From NCBI RefSeq assembly GCF_014779795.1, contig NZ_JACXZS010000006.1:43690-107689 (forward strand): a stretch of DNA of 64,000 nucleotides. The letters run 5' to 3'. This DNA comes from Microbacterium helvum (GTDB lineage: Bacteria > Actinomycetota > Actinomycetes > Actinomycetales > Microbacteriaceae). Shown here one piece after another: positions 43,801 to 51,606 of the stretch (within the stretch, counting starts at the first letter, position 1; every line of letters begins with the position of its first letter). The notes under the pieces were generated by a model, which had not been told where the DNA came from, made no database searches, and saw only the letters and a program-made list of their open reading frames with translations. The translations under genes and the position numbers were made by a program.

Positions 43801-46666
43801 AGTCCGGCATCCAGTCGCCCGCGCAGCCGAGCTCGCTCTGCAGCGAGCCGGGCAGCGTGATGACGGGGCCGTCATCCGTCGTGCGGATGTTCTTCGTGCG
43901 CGGGTCGAAGAAGAACTCGACCGGCCCGCCGGCGTGGACCAGGGTGATGTTGCCGCCGTTCTGCACGCCGCCGGCGCCGTAGTTCTCGTCCCACTTCTTC
44001 TCCGTGGCGACCTTGAACTCGTAGCTGCCCGCCTTCAGGTCGCCCAGCGCGAGATGCCAGATGCCGTCGACCTTGGTCATCTGCACGGCGTCGCAGTCGG
44101 GCTGCCAGTCGCCCGGGCAGCCGGCCGCGGCGTTGAAGCTGCCGGGGACGCTCACGGCGCCATACTCGGTCGGCGTCTGAGGCTCTTCTTCGACCGGCTC
44201 CTCGGGCGTCTCGTCGATGCCCGTGCTGACCTTGTTGCCGACGGAGGCGTAGGTCGAGGCTGCGGCGTGGTTGCCCGCGGCGTCGGTCGTCACAGCACGG
44301 TACTCGACAAGCGTGCCGGTCGCGAGACCGCCGACGGTGTGGAAGACCCCGGGATCGGTGTCTTCGGCCGTGCCGAGCGCGTGCCACTCGTCCGACCCGA
44401 CGACGCGCCAGGCGAAGCTCGTCTCCTGCCAGGTGGTGTCGTCGACGTCCGCGGTCACGGCAGCGGTACCGCTCAGGCCGGCGCCGGCCGCAGGGACCGT
44501 CACGGTGACGGGTGTCACGGCGGAGGGCGCCGTGACGGTCGTGCCGGCGCGGTAGACGACGGCCGAGAGCGCCGGGACGTTCACGGACGTCGCGGAGGCG
44601 GCATCCGTCGAGATCGCGGTCGAAGTCCCGTAGACCGGGGCGTACGACGCGTTCGCGGTCAGGGTCGTGAGGTTCACGGCCTTGTCGGCGGTGGTGTTGT
44701 TGAGGGCGACCAGGTACTCGACCTTCTCGTCGCGGTCGACGCGCGAGAAGGCGTACACGCCTGCGCCGTTGTCGGCGTAGCGCTCGATCTGCGCGCCGGT
44801 GACGAGGGCCGGGTTCGCCTCCCGCAGCGCCGCCAACTCAGCGATGCGGGCGTACACGGGCGCCGACATGTCGTACCGGTCGACCGAGCCGGCGCTCTCA
44901 CCGGTGATCAGGTTCTGGTTCTGGTACGAGGGCACTTGGCTCGCGAACAGCGACTGGCGGGCGTCCTTGTCGCCGCCGGTGCCGACGAAGCCCTGCTCGT
45001 CGCCGTAGTACACGACCGGCTGGCCGCGACCGAGGAACATCAGATCGTGGGCGAGCAGGTCGCGCTGCAGCGCGTTGTCCGCGTCCTTCAGGAAGTAGCC
45101 GACGCGGCCCATGTCGTGGTTGCCGAGGAAGGTCGGCAGCGCGGTCGCCGACGAATCGGGCGTCGTGTAGCGGTCGTCGCCCGCGTACAGGTTCTGCAGG
45201 CTCTTCGCGTTGCCGCCGCCGGCGAAGCTCACCGCCGAGGACTGGAAGGTGAAGTCGAGCACGCTGGACATGTCGGTGTCGCGCACGTACGGCGAGAGCT
45301 TGGCCGGGTCGGCGTCATAGACCTCGCCGAACATGAAGAAGTCGGGCTTGCCCTGTGCGTGCGCGTAGTCGAGCACGCGGGTCGTCCACTGCTGCCAGAA
45401 CTCGAAGTTGACGTGCTTGGCGGTGTCGATGCGGAAGCCGTCGATGCCGAGGTCGATCCAGTTCTCGTACACGTCGACGAAGCCGTCCACGACCGTCGGG
45501 CTCTCGGTCATGATGTCGTCGAGACCGTCGAAGTCGCCGTACGTGACCGACTCGCCCGACCAGGTCGAGTTGCCGCGGTTGTGGTACAGCGTGGGATCGT
45601 TGAGCCACGCCGGAACCTTGAGGTCTTTGTCGGCGTCCGCGATCACCGGTGTGTACGGGAACGACGTCGCGGGGTCGAGCGCCGGGAACGTATCGGTGCC
45701 CGCGTACGTGTGCGGGTCGAACGCGACGCCGTTCGCGTCGGTGTACGGCGACGAGTTCTGGTCGATGTAGCCGTACTGCTTCTCGGCGTAGTCGATGACG
45801 TCGGCGGTGTGGTTGGCGATGATGTCGAAGTAGACCTTGATGCCCTTGGCGTGCGCCTCGCCGATCAGCGCCTGCAGCTCGGCGTTGGTGCCGAGGTGCG
45901 GGTCGATCTGGGTGAAGTCGGTGATCCAGTACCCGTGGTAGCCGGCGCTGGCGTTCGCTCCGGTGCCCTGCACCGGCTTGTTCTTGAAGCTCGGCGTGAG
46001 CCAGATGGCGGTGGTGCCGAGGCCGTCGATGTAGTCGAGATTCTGGCGGAGCCCCGCGATGTCGCCGCCGTTGTAGAAGCCCTTGTCGGTCGGGTCGAAC
46101 CCGCTGGTCAGCCGGTCGCCGCTGAGCCCGCCCTCATCGTTCGACGTGTCGCCGTCGGCGAACCGGTCGGTCATCACGAAGTAGAACTGCTCCTGGCTGC
46201 CGGGCTCGCGCACCGGCGGCGCGACCAGCGCGTCGTCGTCGGCGGTGTAGCCGGTGCGCAGGCTCCTCGCCTCGACGCCCACGCGCTTGGTGTTGTCGTC
46301 GAACACGAAGCGCAGCGTGGACGGCCCCGCGATCGTGAGCGGGATGTTGTCGTTGCCGCCGTTCAATCCGTACGACTCGCCCCACGCGTCGTTCACCGCG
46401 ACCTTGTACTCGTACGAGCCGGCGGGAACGTCGAACTCGGCGGCGTACACGCCGGCGGTGCCGGTGGCGGCGAGGTCGGTCGCCGCGCAGTCGGGCTGCC
46501 AGTCGGCCGAGCAGCCGAGCTCGGACTGCACGCTGCCGACGAGTGCGAACGTGCGCTCCGCGGCGGCGGCCGGGGCGATGGCGACCACTCCCCCGGTGAG
46601 GATGAGTGCGGCGGCCGTGAGCGTCGCGGTGAACGCGCGCGTCCGGAGAGGTGTCGGCTGTGACAT
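40895..46666 (-). CDS. Secreted amylopullulanase: two GH13 domains and three X25-type modules
   Basis: This 1923-aa exported enzyme degrades starch-type glucans at alpha-1,4 and alpha-1,6 bonds. After a signal peptide come an X25 starch-binding-like module (LGCSADWQPDC) and an alpha-amylase GH13 domain. That domain has DIIANH (about 279), GFRIDTAKH (409), FGEVYD (446) and FLGNHD (512). A fibronectin-like part and two more X25 modules (about 835 and 939: GCPGDWQPDC, GCAGDWMPDC) follow. A PUD-like domain, a CBM48-like domain and a pullulanase GH13 domain come last. The pullulanase domain has DQVFNH (1442), GFRFDLMGHH (1507), YGEGWNFGE (1549) and VDAHDNET (1675). The ATG at 46666 has AGGAG six bases upstream. 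LacI-type operators lie in front. Confidence 0.95.
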   Translation of the reverse strand: MSQPTPLRTRAFTATLTAAALILTGGVVAIAPAAAAERTFALVGSVQSELGCSADWQPDCAATDLAATGTAGVYAAEFDVPAGSYEYKVAVNDAWGESYGLNGGNDNIPLTIAGPSTLRFVFDDNTKRVGVEARSLRTGYTADDDALVAPPVREPGSQEQFYFVMTDRFADGDTSNDEGGLSGDRLTSGFDPTDKGFYNGGDIAGLRQNLDYIDGLGTTAIWLTPSFKNKPVQGTGANASAGYHGYWITDFTQIDPHLGTNAELQALIGEAHAKGIKVYFDIIANHTADVIDYAEKQYGYIDQNSSPYTDANGVAFDPHTYAGTDTFPALDPATSFPYTPVIADADKDLKVPAWLNDPTLYHNRGNSTWSGESVTYGDFDGLDDIMTESPTVVDGFVDVYENWIDLGIDGFRIDTAKHVNFEFWQQWTTRVLDYAHAQGKPDFFMFGEVYDADPAKLSPYVRDTDMSSVLDFTFQSSAVSFAGGGNAKSLQNLYAGDDRYTTPDSSATALPTFLGNHDMGRVGYFLKDADNALQRDLLAHDLMFLGRGQPVVYYGDEQGFVGTGGDKDARQSLFASQVPSYQNQNLITGESAGSVDRYDMSAPVYARIAELAALREANPALVTGAQIERYADNGAGVYAFSRVDRDEKVEYLVALNNTTADKAVNLTTLTANASYAPVYGTSTAISTDAASATSVNVPALSAVVYRAGTTVTAPSAVTPVTVTVPAAGAGLSGTAAVTADVDDTTWQETSFAWRVVGSDEWHALGTAEDTDPGVFHTVGGLATGTLVEYRAVTTDAAGNHAAASTYASVGNKVSTGIDETPEEPVEEEPQTPTEYGAVSVPGSFNAAAGCPGDWQPDCDAVQMTKVDGIWHLALGDLKAGSYEFKVATEKKWDENYGAGGVQNGGNITLVHAGGPVEFFFDPRTKNIRTTDDGPVITLPGSLQSELGCAGDWMPDCLATMMFDRDGDGVFQFTTDDLPTGSYEVKVAHGRSWTENYGAGGAPGGANITFSATAGKVVTFRYTLETHVLTVKASDPPLAGTGELRAHWIDAETLAWPADLGTVTADTAWQLYGSRDAALGVTADREVAGGTDPIALTRIDGGLTDDQKERFPALAGYVALRVDVDREAAADLLKGQLMVAQRGAAGALTAFTGVQIPGVLDDLYADAVDDADLGVTFAKNGKPTFRLWAPTAQTATLLTWDAGTDGDPARHEATWDAASGIWTVKGDKKLAGDEYLWEVVVYAPTTGRIETNDVTDPYSVALTTNSERSVAIDLDDKQWRPKAWEKTKAPEIARPVDRAIYELHVRDFSIGDTSVPEAERGTYKAFTRDSAGTKQLRQLSAAGINTVHLLPTFDIATIEEDRSKQQAPDCDLASMPADSDQQQACVAAVSATDGFNWGYDPYHYSVPEGSYAVDPEGGARVSEFREMVGALHGMGLQVVLDQVFNHTSASGQNATSVLDQVVPGYYQRLNAAGNVETSTCCQNVATEHEVAQKLMVDSVVMWAREYKVDGFRFDLMGHHSKQNMLEIRAALDELTLKKDGVDGKAIYLYGEGWNFGEVANNALFEQATQGQLGGTGIGTFSDRLRDAVHGGSPVAGETIQQQGFGTGLGTDPNGAPINGTTEEALADLAHQTDLVKLGLAGNLRDYTLTDHTGALKAGDELDYRGAPAGYADQPDEIITYVDAHDNETLFDLSMLKLPADTTMADRVRMNTLELATTTYAQTPSFWHAGTELLRSKSLDRNSYNSGDWFNRIDWTGQQSTFGSGLPMAADNDDNWGIMQPLLANPANKPQASDIATAEASALDLLRVRDEVGLLRLGSAELIEQKVTFPNSGPDAAPGVVVMLIDDLVGKDVDPKLKGALVVFNAGTEPVSQTVSALKGRSFALTPALAKGSDPVVKTTTWDAATGTVTVPARTAVVLVEAQKR

Positions 46667-46744
46667 CAGGGCTCCTGGATGGGGAGAAGGCACGACGACG
46701 TGCCGGTGAGCTGTCCGCCGACACTAACAGCGGATTCACAAGAA

Positions 46745-46760
46745 TTGCAAGCGCTTACAG
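46745..46760 (-). promoter_or_regulatory. LacI-type operator upstream of amylopullulanase
   Basis: TTGCAAGCGCTTACAG matches the GCAAnCGnTT core of LacI/GalR-family sites. On the minus strand TTGCAA could also serve as a -35 box, with TTAGTG 17 bases further, so a bound repressor would block the promoter. A second site, GCAACCGCTTGC (46823-46834), lies inside the 47-bp repeat. Confidence 0.6.
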
Positions 46761-46790
46761 AGTGAGAACCGTTTCATGGACCGGATGCTG

Positions 46791-46837
46791 CGGCCGCCGG
46801 CATCCACTCTCCCGATGTTTTCGCAACCGCTTGCAGT
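46791..46837 (+). repeat. Left 47-bp direct repeat of the defence island
   Basis: These 47 bases recur at 58129-58175 in the same orientation with one mismatch (T at 46821, G at 58159). The repeat begins CGGCCGCCGGCATCC and ends GCAACCGCTTGCAGT. This copy lies in the control region upstream of the amylopullulanase and contains a LacI-type operator. It ends 78 bases before hsdM. Confidence 0.93.
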
Positions 46838-46915
46838 GACCCACGTCCGTTCGCAGGGCGAGTCGCGATGCCGCTGGACTAGCGTGGGAACGTTGCACGC
46901 GCGAGGGGAGACGGT

Positions 46916-48478
46916 GTGGTCACGGGTCCGCTGAAGGGGCAGGTCGACAAGGTCTGGGATGCGTTCTGGTCGGGCGGCATCGCCAACCCGGTCGAGGTCA
47001 TCGAGCAGATCACCTACCTGCTGTTCATCAAGCGACTCGACGAGCTGCACACCAAGGCGGAGCAGAAGGCTGCACGGTTCGGAGACCCGATCGAGAACCC
47101 CGTCTTCCCCGACGGATACGACAGCGACCTCCCGGGCCGGCGCCCGTATCGCGACCTGCGGTGGAGCGTCTTCACGGGCTATGCGCCGGCCGAGATGTTC
47201 GAGGTCGTGTCCGAGCACGTGTTCCCGTGGCTGCGGCAGCTCGGCTCCGAAGGCTCCAGCTATGCCCGCAACATGCGCGACGCGCGCTTCACGATCCCGA
47301 CGCCTGCGCTGCTGACCAAGGTGGTCGACCTGCTCGCCGACATCCCGATGGAGGACCGCGACACCAAGGGCGACATCTACGAGTACATGCTGTCGAAGCT
47401 CGCGACGAGCGGCACCAACGGCCAGTTCCGTACCGCGCGGCACATCATCCAGCTCATGGTCGACATGCAGCAGCCGCGCCCCGACGACCGCATCATCGAC
47501 CCTGCGGTGGGCACGGCCGGGTTCCTGGTCGCGGCCGAGGAGTATGTGCGCGCGCATCATCCCGAGATCTGGACGGATGCCGCCACCCGGGCGCACTTCA
47601 ATGGCCCGATGTTCACCGGGTACGACTCCGATGCCTCGATGGCCCGCATTGCGAGCATGAACATGCTGCTGCACGGCGTCGAGAACCCGACGATCGAGCG
47701 TGCGGATTCGCTGTCGGAGGGGCATCCCGGACTCGACGAGTACACGCTCGTGCTCGCCAATCCGCCGTTCGCCGGCTCGCTCGACGATGAGACGGTGTCG
47801 AAGGATCTGCAGAAGGTCGTGAAGACCCGCAAGACCGAGCTTCTCTTCTTGGTCTTGATGATCCGGATGCTGCGAAACGGCGGCCGCGCGGCGGTCATCG
47901 TTCCCGAGGGCGTGCTGTTCGGTTCGTCGAACGCCCACAAGGCGGTGCGCAGGCTGCTCGTCGACGACCACAAGCTCGATGCGGTGATCAAGCTCCCGTC
48001 GGGAACCTTCAAGCCGTACACCGGGGTGTCGACCGCGATCCTGCTGTTCACGAAGACCTCGTCGGGCGGCACGGATCACGTCTGGTTCTACGACGTGCGG
48101 GCCGACGGCATGACCCTCGACGACAAGCGGACGCCGATCGAGGCGAACGACCTGCCGGATGTGCTGGCGAGGTGGCACTCATTCACCACGTCCCCGATCG
48201 ACAGCTCCCTGCTCGTTGAGCGAGCGAAGCGAGACGAAACGCCCCGACCGGACGGACAACTCGAATCCGAGTACGCCCGCCCCCGCACGGCGCAGTCGTT
48301 CATGGTTCCGCGCCAGGAGATCGTCGACAACGGCTACGACCTGAGCCTCAACCGGTACAAAGAGATCGAGGTCGAGGAGGTCGAGCACCGGAGTCCGCTG
48401 GAGATCCTCGACGAGCTCGATGCGCTAGAGGTCGAGATCCAGGACGGGCTGGCGCGGCTGCGGGAGATGCTCGCGTGA
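46916..48478 (+). CDS. hsdM: Type I restriction-modification methyltransferase subunit
   Basis: This 520-aa HsdM methylates adenine in the sequence chosen by HsdS, protecting host DNA. The N-terminal HsdM helical domain (about residues 8-130) precedes the methyltransferase domain. That domain has the SAM-binding DPAVGTAGFLVAA (about 195-207) and the catalytic LANPPF (about 281-286). The start is GTG at 46916 with GAGGGGAG upstream. A TAGCGT -10 box lies about 35 bases before the start. The C-terminal linker contains an unusual insertion (LLVERAKRDETP) encoded by an intergenic-type repeat. The gene overlaps hsdS by four bases (GTGA). Confidence 0.96.
   Translation: MVTGPLKGQVDKVWDAFWSGGIANPVEVIEQITYLLFIKRLDELHTKAEQKAARFGDPIENPVFPDGYDSDLPGRRPYRDLRWSVFTGYAPAEMFEVVSEHVFPWLRQLGSEGSSYARNMRDARFTIPTPALLTKVVDLLADIPMEDRDTKGDIYEYMLSKLATSGTNGQFRTARHIIQLMVDMQQPRPDDRIIDPAVGTAGFLVAAEEYVRAHHPEIWTDAATRAHFNGPMFTGYDSDASMARIASMNMLLHGVENPTIERADSLSEGHPGLDEYTLVLANPPFAGSLDDETVSKDLQKVVKTRKTELLFLVLMIRMLRNGGRAAVIVPEGVLFGSSNAHKAVRRLLVDDHKLDAVIKLPSGTFKPYTGVSTAILLFTKTSSGGTDHVWFYDVRADGMTLDDKRTPIEANDLPDVLARWHSFTTSPIDSSLLVERAKRDETPRPDGQLESEYARPRTAQSFMVPRQEIVDNGYDLSLNRYKEIEVEEVEHRSPLEILDELDALEVEIQDGLARLREMLA
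48213..48241 (+). repeat. GAGCGAGCGAAGCGAG-type repeat inside hsdM
   Basis: The stretch CGTTGAGCGAGCGAAGCGAG plus ACGAAACG matches, from memory, a short repeat common between genes in Microbacteriaceae. Here it is inside a coding frame and adds about ten residues (LVERAKRDET) to a linker between the methyltransferase domain and the C-terminal helices. No second copy was noticed in this window. Confidence 0.5.
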
Positions 48479-49656
48479 CCTGGGAGACGGTGCCACTGGG
48501 TGAGGTCGCCAAGTACGTCCGCGGTGTGACCTACAAGCCCGCCGATGTCGTCGGCGAAGGCGAGGGCGGGGTCGCCTGCCTTCGTACGAAGAACATCCAG
48601 TCCACGCTCGATCTCGGGGATCTCGTGTATGTGCGCGGCGATCTGCGTCATCGCGCCCAACAGCAGGTCCAGGCGAATGACGTCCTTGTTTCATCTGCAA
48701 ATAGCTGGCACCTTGTGGGTCGGGCCGTCCTTGCCGACGCCCAGGCCACGGGCATGCTCATCGGCGGATTCATCGGTGGACTTCGCTTCGACCCGCGGAT
48801 GGTTGACCCGCGCTTCGGTTTCCGTTGGTTCTCGTCACCATCGATCCAGCAAACGGTGCGCGGCTTTGGCCAGCAGACGACCAACATCTCAAATCTCAAT
48901 GTCGATCGGACGCTGCGTCTCCGGTTCCCGCTCCCGCCTCTCCCCGAGCAGCGCCGCATCGCGGCGATCCTCGACGAGGCCGATGCGGTCCGAGCGTCTC
49001 GCGCACGAGACCGCCAGCTGATGAATCACGCGGTGGACAACCGGATCAGCTCACTCATCGACGGTGCAGTCGAACACCGACCGTTCGGAACGCTCATAAA
49101 CGAACCCTTAAGGAACGGCATCTCGCCCTCTCGAAGCGGCAACGTGGAAGGCGACGTGCTGACGCTTTCGGCGATCACGCGTGGCTCATTCGACGCCCAC
49201 TTTCGAAAAAGGGACACGTTCACCTCGCCCCATTCGGCGGACAAGCTCGTTACGGCCGGTCTGCATCTAATCTGCCGAGGCAACGGCAATGCCGACCTGG
49301 TCGGCGTCATGGCTTCGGCACCTGAAACGCTCGAGGGCGTCGCGTTCCCTGACACAATGATCGCTACTCGCCCTTCATCCGCGGTGACTTCAGCGACGCT
49401 CCTGGCCGCCTGGCGTCACGAATACGTGCGCGAGCAAATTCGGCGCGGTGCACGCACCACCAACGGCACATACAAGGTCAACCAACAGTTGCTCGCATCT
49501 GTTGTCGTTCCCGTCCCCAGCATCGAAGCGCAGCGGCAGATCGACGAACTGGAAGCCGAGCGTGCGATCGTCGATTCCACCATGCGTTCGGCAGCGACAA
49601 AAATGGACGCGCTCTTCGTCTCCCTCCAGTACCGCGCGTTCCGAGGAGAACTATGA
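48475..49656 (+). CDS. hsdS: Type I restriction-modification specificity subunit
   Basis: This 393-aa HsdS chooses the DNA target. Two target-recognition domains are visible. The first (about residues 1-150) is followed by the conserved helix PLPPLPEQRRIAAILDEADAVR. The second (about 195-340) is followed by VPVPSIEAQRQIDELEAER. This is the usual TRD-helix-TRD-helix layout for a bipartite site. The variable regions are visibly lower in GC than the neighbours, as is common for exchanged specificity genes. The start is GTG overlapping the hsdM stop, and the end overlaps the next gene (ATGA). Confidence 0.95.
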   Translation: MTWETVPLGEVAKYVRGVTYKPADVVGEGEGGVACLRTKNIQSTLDLGDLVYVRGDLRHRAQQQVQANDVLVSSANSWHLVGRAVLADAQATGMLIGGFIGGLRFDPRMVDPRFGFRWFSSPSIQQTVRGFGQQTTNISNLNVDRTLRLRFPLPPLPEQRRIAAILDEADAVRASRARDRQLMNHAVDNRISSLIDGAVEHRPFGTLINEPLRNGISPSRSGNVEGDVLTLSAITRGSFDAHFRKRDTFTSPHSADKLVTAGLHLICRGNGNADLVGVMASAPETLEGVAFPDTMIATRPSSAVTSATLLAAWRHEYVREQIRRGARTTNGTYKVNQQLLASVVVPVPSIEAQRQIDELEAERAIVDSTMRSAATKMDALFVSLQYRAFRGEL

Positions 49657-50618
49657 GCGACCCCGCAGCCCGGGCATCCATTCCGAAGTGGCACGAGTTC
49701 ATCGATCCCGTGTTCCGTGTTCTCGCCGACGAGCCGTCGCTCACCCTGCAGCAGATCTACGACCGCGTCGCCGACCGCGTCGGCCTCAGCGACGCCGCCA
49801 AGGCTGAAGTGACTCCGTCGGCGCGGCAACCCGTGTACTGGAACCGCATCGGGTGGGCGGTGTCGCGCTCGAAGGGCGCGGGCTTGCTGGAACAACCAGC
49901 GCGGGCAGTTTACTCGCTGACGGTCGAGGGCCGCAGCCGAGCACGGGCTGACGAAAGAGTCGACGAGTCGACACTGCGGCAGTACCCCGCCTACATCGAG
50001 TGGATCGCCAGTTTCCGCAAAGACCGCAGGGCGGCAGCGTCCGATTCCGTGAGCCCGGGCGACGTCGTCGAAGCGCTCGACGACGAGCGCACGCCCGAGG
50101 ATCAGATCGAGGACGCGGTCAAGCTCCTCACTCGCCAGCTCGAGGAGCAGGTGTACGAGCTGCTGCACCAGGTCCAGAACCCGTATTACTTCGAGGATCT
50201 GGTGACGCGGTTCATCGCTGCGCTTGGATACGGCGACGACTACGAGGTGACCGCACGGTCGGGCGATCTCGGCATCGACGGCGTCGTCTGGCGCGACAAG
50301 CTCGGACTCGAACGCGTCTATATCCAGGCCAAGCGCTACGCCGAGGGCAACACGGTGAGCGCGGAGGCGGTCCGCGCGTTCATCGGCAGCCTGGGTCTGC
50401 ATCGCGCATCGGTCGGAGTGATGATCACGACGTCGACGTTCCCGAAGACCTCACATGAAGAGGTCGCTCGCACCCACAGCACAAATGTGCGGCTGATCGA
50501 GGGTCGCGAGCTCGCGAAGCTTATGGTCAAGCATGGCGTGGGAGTGACGGTGGAGCGCCAGATCCCGATCCGCCGCATCGATACCGACGTGTTCATCGGA
50601 GACCCGCTGATGCTGTGA
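49653..50618 (+). CDS. Mrr-type restriction endonuclease
   Basis: This 321-aa protein has an N-terminal winged-helix Mrr_N domain (about residues 10-95: EFIDPVFRVLADEPSLTLQQIYDRV) and a C-terminal Mrr catalytic domain of the PD-(D/E)xK fold. The active-site residues are visible in GDLGIDGVVW (about 203-212) and YIQAKRY (about 223-229). Mrr enzymes cut methylated or otherwise modified DNA. Start and stop overlap couples it to hsdS, an unusual position for an Mrr gene. It could restrict phage DNA carrying foreign methylation, complementing the HsdR activity against unmodified DNA. Confidence 0.92.
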   Translation: MSDPAARASIPKWHEFIDPVFRVLADEPSLTLQQIYDRVADRVGLSDAAKAEVTPSARQPVYWNRIGWAVSRSKGAGLLEQPARAVYSLTVEGRSRARADERVDESTLRQYPAYIEWIASFRKDRRAAASDSVSPGDVVEALDDERTPEDQIEDAVKLLTRQLEEQVYELLHQVQNPYYFEDLVTRFIAALGYGDDYEVTARSGDLGIDGVVWRDKLGLERVYIQAKRYAEGNTVSAEAVRAFIGSLGLHRASVGVMITTSTFPKTSHEEVARTHSTNVRLIEGRELAKLMVKHGVGVTVERQIPIRRIDTDVFIGDPLML

Positions 50619-50691
50619 TTGATACGAGTGGCTGCGCAGTCAGTTTCCGTGTGGCTGCAGGTCACGCAAGAGACGGTGTGCGCAAGAAAAG

Positions 50692-50723
50692 ACCCAGCCC
50701 CTCCGCTAGGGAGAGAACTGGGT
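50692..50723 (-). terminator. Hairpin terminator between convergent mrr and NYN genes
   Basis: ACCCAG (50692-50697) pairs with CTGGGT (50718-50723), with an inner CCT/AGG pairing. On the minus strand it is followed by CTTTTCTT. It best serves as an intrinsic terminator of the NYN gene and may also stop the plus-strand mrr message. Confidence 0.6.
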
Positions 50724-50762
50724 GGTGTGTCTCCATAAAAGCACAACTCGCCGACACCGAGC

Positions 50763-51509
50763 TCACCAGCCCACAGGTTTGTCGAAACCTCCAACTGATT
50801 CCGCAAACTGATGTGCCCGATAGTCATCGGGCCCGAGCTTTACCCACCAGTGGCCGCCAACGCCGTCTGCGGGAAGACCCTTCAGCATCTGCGACAGGGG
50901 CCGAGCGGTCGGATTGACGAGACCGACGGGGACGTGCTGCCGGACGACTCGGAGCGGCAGACTGAGGTCGCCGTCATTCGACACGACGATCGCTGCATCG
51001 ACACGACGCTCGAGGACGTCGGTGAGCAGCCGAGTCGCGACATTGACGTCGGAACCCTTCTCCTCGAAGGACGAATAGTGCACGAAGAGATTCGTGTCCC
51101 CCTCGGGCCCGATGGTCTCTTCGGCAGGCAGCCAGGCAGGGATCTCCGCTACCCCTGGCGAGATGACCCGTTGATATCGGCGTCGCCGTGCTGAGCTGGG
51201 AGCGAGCAGTACGCCCTTACCGGTTTTGACGTTGTACTGCCCGAACTCGACGCGTACACGCCCGTCCAGCTGCAGAGCATTGAGATAGACGAGCTGATCG
51301 CGGACCGACGAGGGATCGCCCTCCTTCTCGCGAAGCGCGGTGCAGTAGGCCAATCCAACGATGGCCGCCCTCGGCCCGAACCGGGCTTCGGCCAGACTCG
51401 AGCTCAAGCTCAGCAGATCAAGCCATCGCCATCCCGCAGAACCACGCCCGCATTGCCCGCGTGCTCCGTAGTAGACATTGAAGGCGTCGACGTAGACACC
51501 GACCCTCAT
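50763..51509 (-). CDS. NYN-domain (PIN-like) ribonuclease candidate
   Basis: This ~248-aa protein has the acidic motifs of the NYN nuclease fold. VDAFNVYYG lies at residues 7-15, EKGSDVNVATRLL near 153-165 and VVSNDGDLSLPL near 175-186. These aspartates would hold a metal ion for RNA cleavage. A basic insertion SSARRRRYQRV lies in the middle. I chose the inner ATG (51509), giving MRVGVYVDAFN as in relatives; an alternative ATG at 51533 adds eight residues, and neither has a clear ribosome site. Inside this island a role in phage defence is plausible but not shown. Confidence 0.8.
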   Translation of the reverse strand: MRVGVYVDAFNVYYGARGQCGRGSAGWRWLDLLSLSSSLAEARFGPRAAIVGLAYCTALREKEGDPSSVRDQLVYLNALQLDGRVRVEFGQYNVKTGKGVLLAPSSARRRRYQRVISPGVAEIPAWLPAEETIGPEGDTNLFVHYSSFEEKGSDVNVATRLLTDVLERRVDAAIVVSNDGDLSLPLRVVRQHVPVGLVNPTARPLSQMLKGLPADGVGGHWWVKLGPDDYRAHQFAESVGGFDKPVGW

Positions 51510-51606
51510 CGCGCGTCGGCGCCGGAATCGCATTCATTCATCGTGGCAGACAAGAGGGACATCGAACGGGCGGCCGCCGCCGAAGCGACGGCCACCCCGA
51601 CACGGC

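Noticed and set aside
43703..46663. 986-codon plus-strand frame
   Set aside because: Antisense to the amylopullulanase with its complete GH13 motifs.
46791..46837. Repeat as tRNA-type attachment site
   Set aside because: No tRNA-like cloverleaf and no integrase nearby; the sequence is part of a control region instead.
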